Position numbers and translations under genes: made by a program
Shown here: positions 28,245 through 36,560 of the stretch, piece after piece
How positions within the stretch are numbered: the first letter of the stretch is position 1
Layout: every line of letters begins with the position of its first letter
Notes under the pieces: generated by a model
Databases searched by the model: none
The model's input: the letters and a program-made list of their open reading frames with translations, nothing else
Told to the model about the DNA's origin: nothing
Origin: DASUBV01 sp963822485
GTDB lineage: Bacteria; Actinomycetota; Actinomycetes; Streptosporangiales; Streptosporangiaceae
Assembly (NCBI GenBank): GCA_963822485.1
Contig: CAWGHW010000031.1
Span: forward strand, 1,364,001 to 1,428,000
Length of the DNA: 64,000 nucleotides
Direction of reading: 5' to 3'

Positions 28245-30956
28245 GTGAGAGCCATCCGCCGATTTACGATCAACCCCGCGCTGCCCGAGCAGCTGGCCCC
28301 GCTGCGTGGCCTGATGCTGAACCTGCGCTGGTCCTGGCACACGGAGACCAGCGAGGTCTTCGCGGCCATCGACCCGGCCGCCTGGGAGCGGGCCGGAGGC
28401 GACCCGGTGGCCCTGCTGGCCCAGGTGCCGCAGGAGCGGCTGGCCCGGCTGGCCAGCGACAGGAAGTTCCTGCGCCGGCTCAGCGACGCCAGCGACGACC
28501 TGCGTGACTACCTGACCAGCCCGCGCTGGTACCAGAGCGCAAGCGGGCGGGGCGCAAGCGGGCGGGGCGCAAGCGGGCGGGGTGCGGACGGGCAGCTGGC
28601 CGACGCGCCCGCGGCGGTGGCCTACTTCTCGCCCGAGTTCGGCGTCACCGCGGCGCTGCCGCAGTACTCCGGCGGGCTCGGCATCCTGGCCGGCGACCAC
28701 CTGAAGGCCGCCAGCGACCTGGGCGTGCCGCTGATCGGCGTGGGCCTGCTGTACCGGCACGGGTACTTCACTCAGTCGCTGTCGGCCGAGGGCTGGCAGG
28801 TCGAGCGCTACCCGGCCAGTGACCCCAACGGGCTGCCGCTGACGCAGCTGCGCGACGCCAGCGGGTCGCCCGCGCGGATCTGGGTCGCGCTGGCCGACGG
28901 CGCGGCCCTGGCTGCGCAGGTGTGGATCGCCCAGGTAGGGCGGGTCCCGCTGCTGCTGCTCGACTCCTACGTGGAGGAGAACGAGCCGGCCATGCGCGAG
29001 GTCACCGACCGGCTCTACGGCGGCGGCTCCGAGCACCGGCTGAGCCAGGAACTACTGCTGGGCATCGGCGGCGTCCGGGCGGTCCGGGCCTACTGCGCGG
29101 CCACCGGGCACCCCGAGCCCGACGTGTTCCACACCAACGAGGGCCACGCCGGCTTCCTGGGCGTGGAGCGGATCCGGGAGTACGTAGAGCGGGGCCTGGG
29201 CTTCGACGAGGCCCTGGAGATGTGCCGGGCCGGCACCGTGTTCACCACCCACACCCCGGTCCCGGCCGGGATCGACCGGTTCCCCGTCGAGCTGGTCGCC
29301 CGGCAGTTCAGCGGCCAGGCCGCGGAGGCGGCGCTGCCGGTGGACCGGGTGGTCGCGCTCGGCGCCGAGACCTACCCCGGCGGCGACCCGGCCGTGTTCA
29401 ACATGGCCGTCATGGGCATGCGCCTGGCCCAGCGGGTGAACGGGGTGAGCAAGCTGCACGGCCAGGTCAGCCGGGAGATGTTCACCGGCCTGTGGCCCGG
29501 CTTCGACACCGCGGACGTGCCGATCGGCTCGGTCACCAACGGCGTGCACGGGCCGACCTGGGTCGCGCCCGAGATCATGAGCCTCGCGCACGGCAGCCAG
29601 CCCGCGCCGGGCGACCTCGGCGACGACGCGGCCGCCTGGGACCGGGTGGCGGCCGACTCCGGCCAGGTCTGGGAGCTGAGGCGGCTGCTGCGGGCCCGGC
29701 TGATCGCCCAGGCGCGGCACCGGCTGCGCGCCTCCTGGCGGCAGCGCGGCGCCTCGGATGCCGAGCTCATCTGGATCGACAGCGTGCTCGACGAGAACGT
29801 GCTCACCATCGGCTTCGCCCGCCGGGTGCCGTCCTACAAGCGGCTGACACTCATGCTGCACGACCCGGTGCGGCTGGCCGAGCTGCTGCTGGACCCGGAC
29901 CGTCCGGTGCAGATCGTGATCGCGGGCAAGGCTCACCCGGCCGACGAGGGCGGCAAGCTGCTCATCCAGCAGATGGTCAAGTTCGCCGACGACCCGCGGG
30001 TCCGGCACCGGATCGTGTTCCTGCCCGACTACGACATGGCGATGGCCCGGTCGCTGGTCCAGGGCTGCGACATCTGGCTCAACAACCCGCTGCGCCCGCT
30101 GGAGGCGTGCGGCACCTCGGGCATGAAGGCGGCGCTGAACGGCGGCCTCAACCTGTCGGTGCTGGACGGCTGGTGGGACGAGTGGTTCGACGGGGCCGAC
30201 GGCTGGGCCATCCCCTCGGCCGACGGCGTGAGCGACCCGGCCCGGCGCGACGAGCTCGAGGCGGCGGCCCTGTACGACCTGCTCGGCCAGTCGGTGGCGC
30301 CGTTGTTCTACGACCACGGCCCGGACGGCCAGCCGCGCCGGTGGCTGGAGATGGTCGCGCATACCCTGCGCACGCTCGGGCCGCTGGCCCAGGCCACCCG
30401 GATGGTCCGCGAGTACGTCACGGAGCTGTACGTGCCCGCCGCGCGCTCCTCGGCCGCCCTGGCGTCGGGCAAGGCCGCCGACGCTAACCCGGGCGCCAGC
30501 GTGCCCGCGAGCGGCTCCGCCGACGGCTTCGGCGGCGCCCGCGAGCTGGCTGCCTGGAAGCAGCGCGTGCGGGCCGCCTGGCCCGGCGTGCGGGTCGAGC
30601 ACGTGGAGGCCGACGACGGCGACCTGACCCCCGGCGGCCGGCTGACCATCCGCGCCAGTGTCGCGCTCGGCGAGCTGAGCCCGGACGATGTCACCGTGGA
30701 GGTGGTCTTCGGCCGGGCGGGCGACGCCGACGAGATCATCAGCCCGGTCTGCCGGCCGCTGACCCTGGACACGGGCTCGGGCCCGGCGGAGGGCGTGTCG
30801 CGGTACGTCGGCTACGCCGAGCTGGGCGAGCCAGGCCCGTTCGGCTACACGGTGCGGGTGCTGCCCAGCAACCCGCTGCTGCCGAATCCGACCGAGCTCG
30901 GCCTGGTCGCCGTGCCGGCCGCGGCCGCGGGAATGGTCAACGGCGACCTGCGCTAG
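28245..30956 (+). CDS. glgP: Alpha-glucan phosphorylase (GlgP)
   Basis: Releases glucose 1-phosphate from alpha-1,4-glucan. From GTG 28245 the protein is 903 residues. The N-terminal 110 residues are the DUF3417 domain (RGLMLNLRWSWH) found in this phosphorylase class; the GT35 core follows. The pyridoxal-phosphate lysine is K628 in EACGTSGMKAALNGG. A tandem 15-bp repeat encodes three Ala-Ser-Gly-Arg-Gly units near residues 98-112, in a surface linker. The C-terminal 130 residues form an added beta-sandwich domain. It is divergent from glgE and ends in a strong hairpin at 30984. Confidence 0.95.
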   Translation: MRAIRRFTINPALPEQLAPLRGLMLNLRWSWHTETSEVFAAIDPAAWERAGGDPVALLAQVPQERLARLASDRKFLRRLSDASDDLRDYLTSPRWYQSASGRGASGRGASGRGADGQLADAPAAVAYFSPEFGVTAALPQYSGGLGILAGDHLKAASDLGVPLIGVGLLYRHGYFTQSLSAEGWQVERYPASDPNGLPLTQLRDASGSPARIWVALADGAALAAQVWIAQVGRVPLLLLDSYVEENEPAMREVTDRLYGGGSEHRLSQELLLGIGGVRAVRAYCAATGHPEPDVFHTNEGHAGFLGVERIREYVERGLGFDEALEMCRAGTVFTTHTPVPAGIDRFPVELVARQFSGQAAEAALPVDRVVALGAETYPGGDPAVFNMAVMGMRLAQRVNGVSKLHGQVSREMFTGLWPGFDTADVPIGSVTNGVHGPTWVAPEIMSLAHGSQPAPGDLGDDAAAWDRVAADSGQVWELRRLLRARLIAQARHRLRASWRQRGASDAELIWIDSVLDENVLTIGFARRVPSYKRLTLMLHDPVRLAELLLDPDRPVQIVIAGKAHPADEGGKLLIQQMVKFADDPRVRHRIVFLPDYDMAMARSLVQGCDIWLNNPLRPLEACGTSGMKAALNGGLNLSVLDGWWDEWFDGADGWAIPSADGVSDPARRDELEAAALYDLLGQSVAPLFYDHGPDGQPRRWLEMVAHTLRTLGPLAQATRMVREYVTELYVPAARSSAALASGKAADANPGASVPASGSADGFGGARELAAWKQRVRAAWPGVRVEHVEADDGDLTPGGRLTIRASVALGELSPDDVTVEVVFGRAGDADEIISPVCRPLTLDTGSGPAEGVSRYVGYAELGEPGPFGYTVRVLPSNPLLPNPTELGLVAVPAAAAGMVNGDLR
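28537..28581 (+). repeat. Three tandem 15-bp units inside glgP
   Basis: GCGCAAGCGGGCGGG occurs three times head-to-tail and in frame, coding for a Gly/Ser/Arg-rich linker between the DUF3417 domain and the catalytic core. Copy number could vary without disrupting the frame. Confidence 0.9.
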
Positions 30957-30983
30957 CGCACCTCACGCCGGAACGGAACGCCA

Positions 30984-31015
30984 GGCGCGGACACCGTGGG
31001 TATGGTGTCCGCGCC
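30984..31015 (+). terminator. Hairpin after glgP
   Basis: GGCGCGGACACC and GGTGTCCGCGCC form a perfect 12-bp stem with an 8-base loop, 28 bp after the glgP stop. Only a short GTTCT follows, as is usual in high-G+C actinobacterial terminators. Confidence 0.75.
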
Positions 31016-31303
31016 GTTCTGCGATTCCAGAGGGTTTGGCCTAGGTGACCCAGCGCGCGACTTAGCTGCGACCTTGCGTGTCCAAGTTGGCACGCTCCGC
31101 GAGTAAACCGCCGGACTACACCCGGCGTCCTCCTTGCAACGGCCATTCGGCGGCGCGGTCAGATTTTCTGCCCTTCCGCATAGTAAGGCCAGCAAAACTG
31201 AGGGGGATGTGACATCCTGTGATAGGGCGTGCTCGTTCAGTAACGCTCACGATCGTCACGTTCTGTTAGGCAGCCATTACCCCGAGTGCGAGAGGACTTG
31301 CTC
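31016..31303 (+). promoter_or_regulatory. Long leader region upstream of bldC
   Basis: This 288-bp stretch has no convincing gene and is less G+C-rich than its surroundings. It contains the short dyad GGATGT-G-ACATCC at 31205-31217 and several A/T-rich patches before the bldC start. Long untranslated leaders are common for actinobacterial developmental regulators. No specific promoter can be assigned. Confidence 0.4.
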
Positions 31304-31522
31304 GTGAGAAGCCAGATAAAGCCGGACAACCGCCTGCTCACCCCGGCCGAGGTGGCCGCGATGCTGCGCGTTGACCCCAAGACCGTCACCCGGTGGGCCC
31401 GCGGCGGGAAGCTGTCCTCGATCCGTACCCCCGGCGGGCACCGCCGCTACAGCGAGAGCGAGGTCCGGGGCTTCCTGAACAGCTGGCAGGGGGTCTCCCT
31501 GCCGCGTGCCGCCGGCGAGTGA
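31304..31522 (+). CDS. bldC: BldC-like MerR-type regulator
   Basis: A 72-residue DNA-binding protein, essentially one MerR-type winged helix-turn-helix: LTPAEVAAMLRVDPKTVTRWARGGKL (helix-turn-helix) and RTPGGHRRYSESEVRGFL (wing and recognition). It lacks the dimerisation coiled coil of ordinary MerR proteins, as BldC does. In Streptomyces, BldC controls the timing of development; in non-sporulating actinomycetes it is simply a conserved regulator. GTG 31304 is preferred over an in-frame GTG at 31286 because homology begins at RSQIKPDNRLL and GAGAGG lies upstream. The gene is single, with a hairpin after it. Confidence 0.92.
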   Translation: MRSQIKPDNRLLTPAEVAAMLRVDPKTVTRWARGGKLSSIRTPGGHRRYSESEVRGFLNSWQGVSLPRAAGE

Positions 31523-31537
31523 AATGCCATTCCGATG

Positions 31538-31572
31538 CCTGCCCCGGCAGTCCGGGAGTCCACCGGGGCAGG
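31538..31572 (+). terminator. Hairpin after bldC
   Basis: CCTGCCCCGG and CCGGGGCAGG form a 10-bp stem around a 15-base loop, 16 bp after the bldC stop and before the convergent XRE gene. Confidence 0.65.
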
Positions 31573-31608
31573 TATCGGCCTGGCCGCCGGGCCCGGGCGT
31601 GACGGCGC

Positions 31609-32001
31609 CTAAGGCGCTCCGGCCCGCAGGCCCAGGGTCATGACGAGCTGAGCCAGGAGCTCACGGGCCTGGTCGCCGTCCAGCGACCGGATCCGCTCCA
31701 GCACCTGCTCGGTGCCGCTGCCCCGGACCTCCAGCGCCTGCGCCGCGTCCGCGCGGCCCGCGGCCCGCAGCTCGTCCGGGCTCACCCCGGCCACGGCGGC
31801 CATCCGGGCCAGCGTCGCGGCCGGCCCGCGCACCAGGGCGTAGACGCCGGGCCTGACCACCTGGTAACCGCCGCTGATCTGCCGCCACCGGCCCTCGCTG
31901 ATCCCGGCCCGGCGCGCGGCCTGCCGCGCCGACATCCCCCCTCGGCGCAGCGCCGAGGTGATCAGGGCCCCCCAGGGCGGCGGATCCGGGCGCTGCGACA
32001 T
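31609..32001 (-). CDS. XRE-family helix-turn-helix regulator
   Basis: A 130-residue protein from ATG 32001 (the frame is open to 32028). The N-terminal domain has MSARQAARRAGISEGRWRQI, an XRE-like helix-turn-helix, followed by LARMAAVAGVSPDELRAAG, the last helices of that fold. The C-terminal 50 residues are helical (EQVLERIRSLDGDQARELLAQLVMTL) and may mediate dimers. It is convergent with bldC and its upstream region faces a small unknown gene. No targets are evident. Confidence 0.8.
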   Translation of the reverse strand: MSQRPDPPPWGALITSALRRGGMSARQAARRAGISEGRWRQISGGYQVVRPGVYALVRGPAATLARMAAVAGVSPDELRAAGRADAAQALEVRGSGTEQVLERIRSLDGDQARELLAQLVMTLGLRAGAP

Positions 32002-32209
32002 AAGGCTAGCTTCGCACGAACTTCGCACCCCTGTCTAGCGGCATCTGTCCGCTTTGTCACGTCACTGAGCAGGCATTTTAGCCTTACGTCCGGACCTGGG
32101 ACACGAACGCCGACTTCGGGCTAGGTCGTTGCCCTTCGCAGCTACGGGCAGTAGGTTGGCTTTCGGAAGCTCGACCACTTATCGGTGGTCTGTCCTAGGG
32201 GGGACACTT

Positions 32210-32449
32210 ATGGGAGTCATGCTCGTGCTGGACACGCCGCGGCCAGCCAGGCCGCGGCGCCGCGGCCATCACACCCGGACGCCGGAGGATCAGGCCTGCC
32301 TGGACGCCTTCGCCGCGTTCCTGCGCTACGACCCGTCCGGCGCTGGCCGCTGCCTGTCCAGGCTCGAGCCGGCGGTGCTGGCCGAGCGGCTCCGCCCGGC
32401 CGTGCAGGCCCTGGCCGACGCCGTGGACTCGGCCCTCGCGGACACCTAG
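32210..32449 (+). CDS. Small protein of unknown function
   Basis: A 79-residue frame starting at ATG 32210, preceded by AGGGGGGAC, a good ribosome site. The N-terminus is short and basic (RPARPRRRGHHTRT); residues 30-79 are predicted helical with a repeated Leu/Ala pattern (LDAFAAFLRYDPSGAGRCLSRLEP, then ALADAVDSAL). No family is recognised. An A/T-containing upstream region (32030-32200) suggests its own promoter. It precedes enoyl-CoA hydratase by 60 bp. Confidence 0.55.
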   Translation: MGVMLVLDTPRPARPRRRGHHTRTPEDQACLDAFAAFLRYDPSGAGRCLSRLEPAVLAERLRPAVQALADAVDSALADT

Positions 32450-32509
32450 TCCGCCGTGCCGCAGGCGCCACCGGCTGCGTAGGATCATGCCTGCGCACGG
32501 AGGTGGTGC

Positions 32510-33298
32510 ATGGGCGAGTTCGTACGAGTGGAGACCGAGCCGGCCGGCCGGGCTATCGCGACCATCCGGCTGGACCGGCCGCCGATGAACGCGCTGAACT
32601 CCGTGGTTCAGGCCGAGATCGCGGCCGCCGCGGCCGAGCTGTCCGCCGACCCGGAGGTCCGGGCGGTGATCGTGTACGGCGGCGAGAAGGTGTTCGCGGC
32701 CGGGGCCGACATCAAGGAGATGGCGGACGCCAGCTACGGCCAGATGGCCGCGGACACCCGGCGGCTCCAGGACTCCTTCACGGCCGTGGCCCGGATCGCC
32801 AAGCCGGTCATCGCCGCGATCACCGGCTACGCGCTCGGCGGCGGCCTGGAGCTAGCGCTGTGCGCCGACTTCCGGGTCGCCGGGGCGGGCGCCAGGGTCG
32901 GCCAGCCGGAGATCCTGCTCGGGCTGATCCCCGGCGCGGGCGGCACCCAGCGGCTGCCCCGGCTGATCGGCCCGGCCCGGGCCAAGGACATCGTGTTCAC
33001 CGGCCGGTTCGTCGGCGCCGAGGAGGCGCTGGCCATCGGCCTGGTCGACCAGGTGGTGCCGGACGGCGAGGTCTACGCGGCCGCGGTCAAGCTGGCCGAG
33101 CGGTTCGCGACCGGCCCGGCGGTGGCGCTGCGGGCTGCCAAGCAGGCCATCGACGAGGGCCTGGAGGCCGACCTGGACACCGGCCTGGAGATCGAGCGGC
33201 TTCAGTTCGCCGGGCTGTTCGCCACCGAGGACGCCAGGACCGGCATGCGCAGCTTCGTCGAGAACGGCCCGGGAAAGGCTCGCTTTGCCGGCCGGTGA
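32510..33298 (+). CDS. Enoyl-CoA hydratase/isomerase family protein
   Basis: A 262-residue crotonase-fold enzyme. The oxyanion-hole segments are present: AAGADIKEM (residues about 64-72) and ALGGGLELALCADFRVA. The catalytic Glu pair fits PEILLGLIPGAGGTQRLPR: the first Glu is the E in PEI, but the second position (usually an E in the GGTQRL neighbourhood of hydratases) is Gly. It most likely hydrates 2-enoyl-CoA in fatty-acid or amino-acid breakdown. It overlaps the next gene by 14 bp. No acyl-CoA dehydrogenase or thiolase is adjacent. Confidence 0.9.
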   Translation: MGEFVRVETEPAGRAIATIRLDRPPMNALNSVVQAEIAAAAAELSADPEVRAVIVYGGEKVFAAGADIKEMADASYGQMAADTRRLQDSFTAVARIAKPVIAAITGYALGGGLELALCADFRVAGAGARVGQPEILLGLIPGAGGTQRLPRLIGPARAKDIVFTGRFVGAEEALAIGLVDQVVPDGEVYAAAVKLAERFATGPAVALRAAKQAIDEGLEADLDTGLEIERLQFAGLFATEDARTGMRSFVENGPGKARFAGR

Positions 33299-33740
33299 GC
33301 TCGGCGCGGGCGGCCCGGGCGACGGCGACGGCCTGTCCCTGGACATGCTGATGGCCGCGCTGCGCGCGGACAGCACCGACGTGGCCATCTACGCCCAGGT
33401 GCTGACCGAGTCGCTGGGCGAGGCGCTGCCGGCCGGCACCGTGTCGGTGGACCGGGAGCGGTCGGTGTCGGACCGGATGCGCGGCCGGCCGGGCACTGTG
33501 TCCAAGGTCACAGTGCGCCTGGGCGACCGGGTCATGTCCCTGGGCTTGCAGCGCGGCGCGCCGGCCGCCGAGATCTGCCGCGAGGTACGCGGGGTCGTCC
33601 TGTCCCGCCAGCCGGTTCCGGTCGGCCAGTGGATAGCTGAGCTGGCCCGTGCGCTGATGGAACAGGCCGACCAGAACGCGGCCACGGCCCAGGCGCTGCG
33701 CCGCCTGGTGGCCGGGGCCGACCGCCAGGGGAACCCGTGA
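33285..33740 (+). CDS. Conserved actinobacterial protein of unknown function
   Basis: A 151-residue frame overlapping the end of the enoyl-CoA hydratase by 14 bp. TTG 33285 is the first start; ATG 33345, in the LSLDMLMAALRADS segment, is an alternative. It has a mixed pattern: a helix (about 20-40), beta strands (KVTVRLGDRVMSLGLQRG, about 74-91) and a C-terminal helical half with QWIAELARALMEQADQ. No catalytic motif, membrane helix or signal peptide is seen. Translational overlap suggests co-expression with the hydratase. I do not recognise the family. Confidence 0.65.
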   Translation: MPAGELGAGGPGDGDGLSLDMLMAALRADSTDVAIYAQVLTESLGEALPAGTVSVDRERSVSDRMRGRPGTVSKVTVRLGDRVMSLGLQRGAPAAEICREVRGVVLSRQPVPVGQWIAELARALMEQADQNAATAQALRRLVAGADRQGNP

Positions 33741-33869
33741 CCAGCCAGGGAAACCCGTGACCAGCCGCCCGTCGGCCGCAAGATTTTGCCGGGTATTGTC
33801 CAGGGCAATCGCCAACTTAGGGCCAATCCTGCTCCTCATCGCGGCCGTGCGTCCGTAGGCTGTTGAGCC

Positions 33870-35684
33870 ATGAGCGTGCAGGAGGAGCGCATACCCGAGG
33901 CTCTCGGGCCGTATCGCCTGCGCCAGCGACTGGGTGAGGGCGGCATGGGCGTCGTCTACCTGGCCAGCGATCCGGACCAGCAGCTGGTCGCGGTCAAGGT
34001 CCTGCGCCGGGGGGTGCCGGGCGAGGCGACGTCGCGGCGGCGGCTGGCCCGCGAGTTCGAGACCATGCGCCGGGTGCACAGCCCGTTCGTGGCCCAGGTC
34101 ATCGACGCCGACGTGGAGAGCACGCCGCCCTACATCGTGACCAGGTACGTGCCCGGCCGCACGCTGGAGGACCAGGTCACCAAGGACGGCCCGCTGTCCG
34201 GGCCGGGCCTGCTGCGGCTGGCCCGCGGCCTGGCCAGCGCGCTCACCGCCGTGCACGCCGCCGGCGTGGTGCACCGCGACCTCAAGCCGGCCAACGTGAT
34301 GATCGTCGAGGGCGAGCCGGTCGTGATCGACTTCGGCATCGCCCAGGCGCCCGACTCGACCCGGCTGACCATGACCGGCATGTTCATGGGCACCCCCGGC
34401 TACCTGGCGCCCGAGGTCATCGAGGGCAGCCCCAGCGGCCCGGCCGCCGACGTGCACTCCTGGGCCGCCACCCTGGCCTTCGCCGCCACCGGCCGGCCGC
34501 CGTTCGGCACCGGGTCGTTCGAGACGATCTTCTACCGGATCATTAACGGGCAGCCTGACCTGGCCGCCATGCCCGCCCCGCTGATGCCGATGGTGCTGCA
34601 CGCCCTGGCCCGCGACCCGGCCCGCCGGCCGTCGGCCGCCGAGCTGGCCGACCGGGCCGGGTGCCTGGACCCGGCCGCGCTGCGGCCCTCCGAGGCCCCC
34701 ACGATCCCGCCCCGCCCCGGGCTATCCGGCCCGGCCGGGGCCGGCGCCACGATGGGCGACGTGTCGGCCCGCCCGGTGCTGGCCGGGATGGCGGGCGGGG
34801 CGGCCGCGGCCGCGCTGCCCGCGGTCCGCCCGGCGCCGCCGGCCCCGCTGCCCGCGACGGGCTGGTCCAGCGGGACCAGCCCGTTCGCCGCCCGGCCGGC
34901 CGACGACTTCGCCGACCTGCTGCCGCCGGTGAGCTACCGGCATCCGCTGGCCCAGCCCGGGCTGGGCCAGCCGGGCGTGGCCGAGCCCGGCTCGGCCCCG
35001 CCGTGGAGCCAGCCGTCCGCCAGCCCGGCGGACGGCCGCGGCCGCTCCGCCGCCCGGCCCCGCTCGTCCCGGCCGGTGCTGGTGCTCGCGGTCGTCGTCG
35101 CGCTGGTGGCCGTGGCCGTGCTGCTGCCGGTGGCGGGGACGGTGGCGGTCCTGCTGTTCCTGGCCCTGCTGCGGTCGGTCGACGTGAGCGGTTCCTGGCT
35201 GGGGCGGCGGCGCTCCCGGCAGGGCGCCAGCGCCGCCGATCCCATCGCCTTCCTGGCCTACCTGCCGTTCGCCGCCCTGCGGTCGGTGCTCGGCGTGCTG
35301 CTGAGCCTGCCCCTGGGCCTGCTGGTGGCCGCGGCCGCGGCGGCGGCCACCTACGTGGTCCTGCCCGGCCACCCGCTGGCCCGGGCGGGCTCCTACGCGG
35401 CCGGGGCCCTGATCGCCTGCTGCGCGCTGGCGCCCGGGTCAGGCCGCTCCCGCAAGCCGCTGAGCACGTTCTTCGGCGCGATCACCACGACCGCGCCGAG
35501 TGCGGTCCTGGTGTCCGTCGGCGTCATCGCCCTGGGCGTGGCCGCGGCGGCCGCGGCGCTGTCGATGCCGCCCGCGTTCTGGCCGGTCCACCACGTCAGC
35601 CTGAGCCTGACGCACCTGCCGTTCGTGTCCGGCCTGCTGCACCACTTCAGCTTGTCCCGGCTAGCCACCCGGCTGGGGCTCTAG
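33870..35684 (+). CDS. Serine/threonine protein kinase with C-terminal membrane helices
   Basis: A 604-residue Hanks-type kinase. Residues about 12-265 form the kinase domain: P-loop GEGGMGVVY, catalytic Lys in VAVKVL, HRDLKPANV loop, DFGIA, and GTPGYLAPEV activation region. A Pro/Ala-rich linker (about 280-400) follows, then several hydrophobic segments (from about 405 onward, at least five), ending without an obvious extracellular sensor domain. This differs from PknB, which has PASTA repeats. It converges on and overlaps an FHA-domain gene by 38 bp, which may encode a substrate or reader of its phosphorylation. Confidence 0.93.
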   Translation: MSVQEERIPEALGPYRLRQRLGEGGMGVVYLASDPDQQLVAVKVLRRGVPGEATSRRRLAREFETMRRVHSPFVAQVIDADVESTPPYIVTRYVPGRTLEDQVTKDGPLSGPGLLRLARGLASALTAVHAAGVVHRDLKPANVMIVEGEPVVIDFGIAQAPDSTRLTMTGMFMGTPGYLAPEVIEGSPSGPAADVHSWAATLAFAATGRPPFGTGSFETIFYRIINGQPDLAAMPAPLMPMVLHALARDPARRPSAAELADRAGCLDPAALRPSEAPTIPPRPGLSGPAGAGATMGDVSARPVLAGMAGGAAAAALPAVRPAPPAPLPATGWSSGTSPFAARPADDFADLLPPVSYRHPLAQPGLGQPGVAEPGSAPPWSQPSASPADGRGRSAARPRSSRPVLVLAVVVALVAVAVLLPVAGTVAVLLFLALLRSVDVSGSWLGRRRSRQGASAADPIAFLAYLPFAALRSVLGVLLSLPLGLLVAAAAAAATYVVLPGHPLARAGSYAAGALIACCALAPGSGRSRKPLSTFFGAITTTAPSAVLVSVGVIALGVAAAAAALSMPPAFWPVHHVSLSLTHLPFVSGLLHHFSLSRLATRLGL

Positions 35685-36411
35685 GTCCCGGCACGCCGCC
35701 CGGCCCGAGGTCGGCGGGCCCGTGGTCCGCGGGCGCCGGCTCGGCGGCCAGCGACTCGGCCGGGCTGGGCTCGGCCGGCGACGGCACCTCGCCGGGGGCG
35801 GGCTGCAGAGGACCCGGCGGCGGCATCTCGGCCAGGGGCAGCGGGCGGACCAGCCCCAGTGCCACCACCTCGTTGGCCAGCCGGACCCGCCGGTTGACCC
35901 CCTCGGCGATGCGGAACTTCTGGTACAGCCGCAGCAGGTGCTGCTTCACCGCGGCCTCGGTGACCACCAGGTCGACGGCGATCTCCCGTGCCGTGGCCGG
36001 GGCCACGAACGCCGCGTCCGACAGGGCGGGGCGGCACAGCGACGTGACCACGTCCAGCTCCCGCCGGGTCAGCTCAGGCGCGGCGGGCCGGCGCAGTTCC
36101 GCGTCGGCGCACAGGTCCTCGACGGCCAGGCCGCCGACCCGGCAGCGGGCCGAGCCGAAGGTGACCACGTCGCCGTCGGCCAGCAGCCGGCGGGCGACCA
36201 GGCGCCCGTTCACCCGGGTGCCGTTACGCGATAACCCCATGTCGGTGACGTACACGTAGGGCCCGCGGCAGACAATCTCGGCGTGCAGCATGGAGACGCT
36301 CGGATCGGCCAGCTGGACGTCCACGAACCGGCCGCGGCCGACCGTCGTCACATCCTGGCGCAACGGGATGGTGGCCCCGCTCTCCTCGATCCGGATGTAG
36401 GGGCACTCCAT
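35647..36411 (-). CDS. FHA-domain protein with a LuxR-like helix-turn-helix
   Basis: A 254-residue protein. Residues about 20-95 form an FHA phosphothreonine-binding domain (TVGRGRFVDVQLADPSVSMLHAEI, then LSRNGTRVNGR). Residues about 110-185 contain LTRRELDVVTSLC and TEAAVKQHLLRLYQKF, resembling the LuxR-type helix-turn-helix. The last 65 residues are Pro/Ala/Glu-rich and disordered. The FHA part presumably binds a phosphorylated partner, and the second part DNA. The convergent Ser/Thr kinase, overlapping by 38 bp, is the natural candidate partner. No target is evident. Confidence 0.85.
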   Translation of the reverse strand: MECPYIRIEESGATIPLRQDVTTVGRGRFVDVQLADPSVSMLHAEIVCRGPYVYVTDMGLSRNGTRVNGRLVARRLLADGDVVTFGSARCRVGGLAVEDLCADAELRRPAAPELTRRELDVVTSLCRPALSDAAFVAPATAREIAVDLVVTEAAVKQHLLRLYQKFRIAEGVNRRVRLANEVVALGLVRPLPLAEMPPPGPLQPAPGEVPSPAEPSPAESLAAEPAPADHGPADLGPGGVPGPRAPAGWLAGTS

Positions 36412-36560
36412 GACCGTTTCTCCCGCCTGTCGCTAACGCCACCGATATGTCACTTCTGAGCTACCCCGCCGGTCCCGCGTTCTACCCTGCCGGACGCATC
36501 AAGTACGGCCGGTACACTGCCGGAGCGAGTCGTCCGGGAGGTATACGCGGGAGGAAACAT

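Noticed and set aside
28537..28581. Possible CRISPR-like repeats
   Set aside because: Units are 15 bp with no spacers and are in frame inside glgP; a coding tandem repeat.
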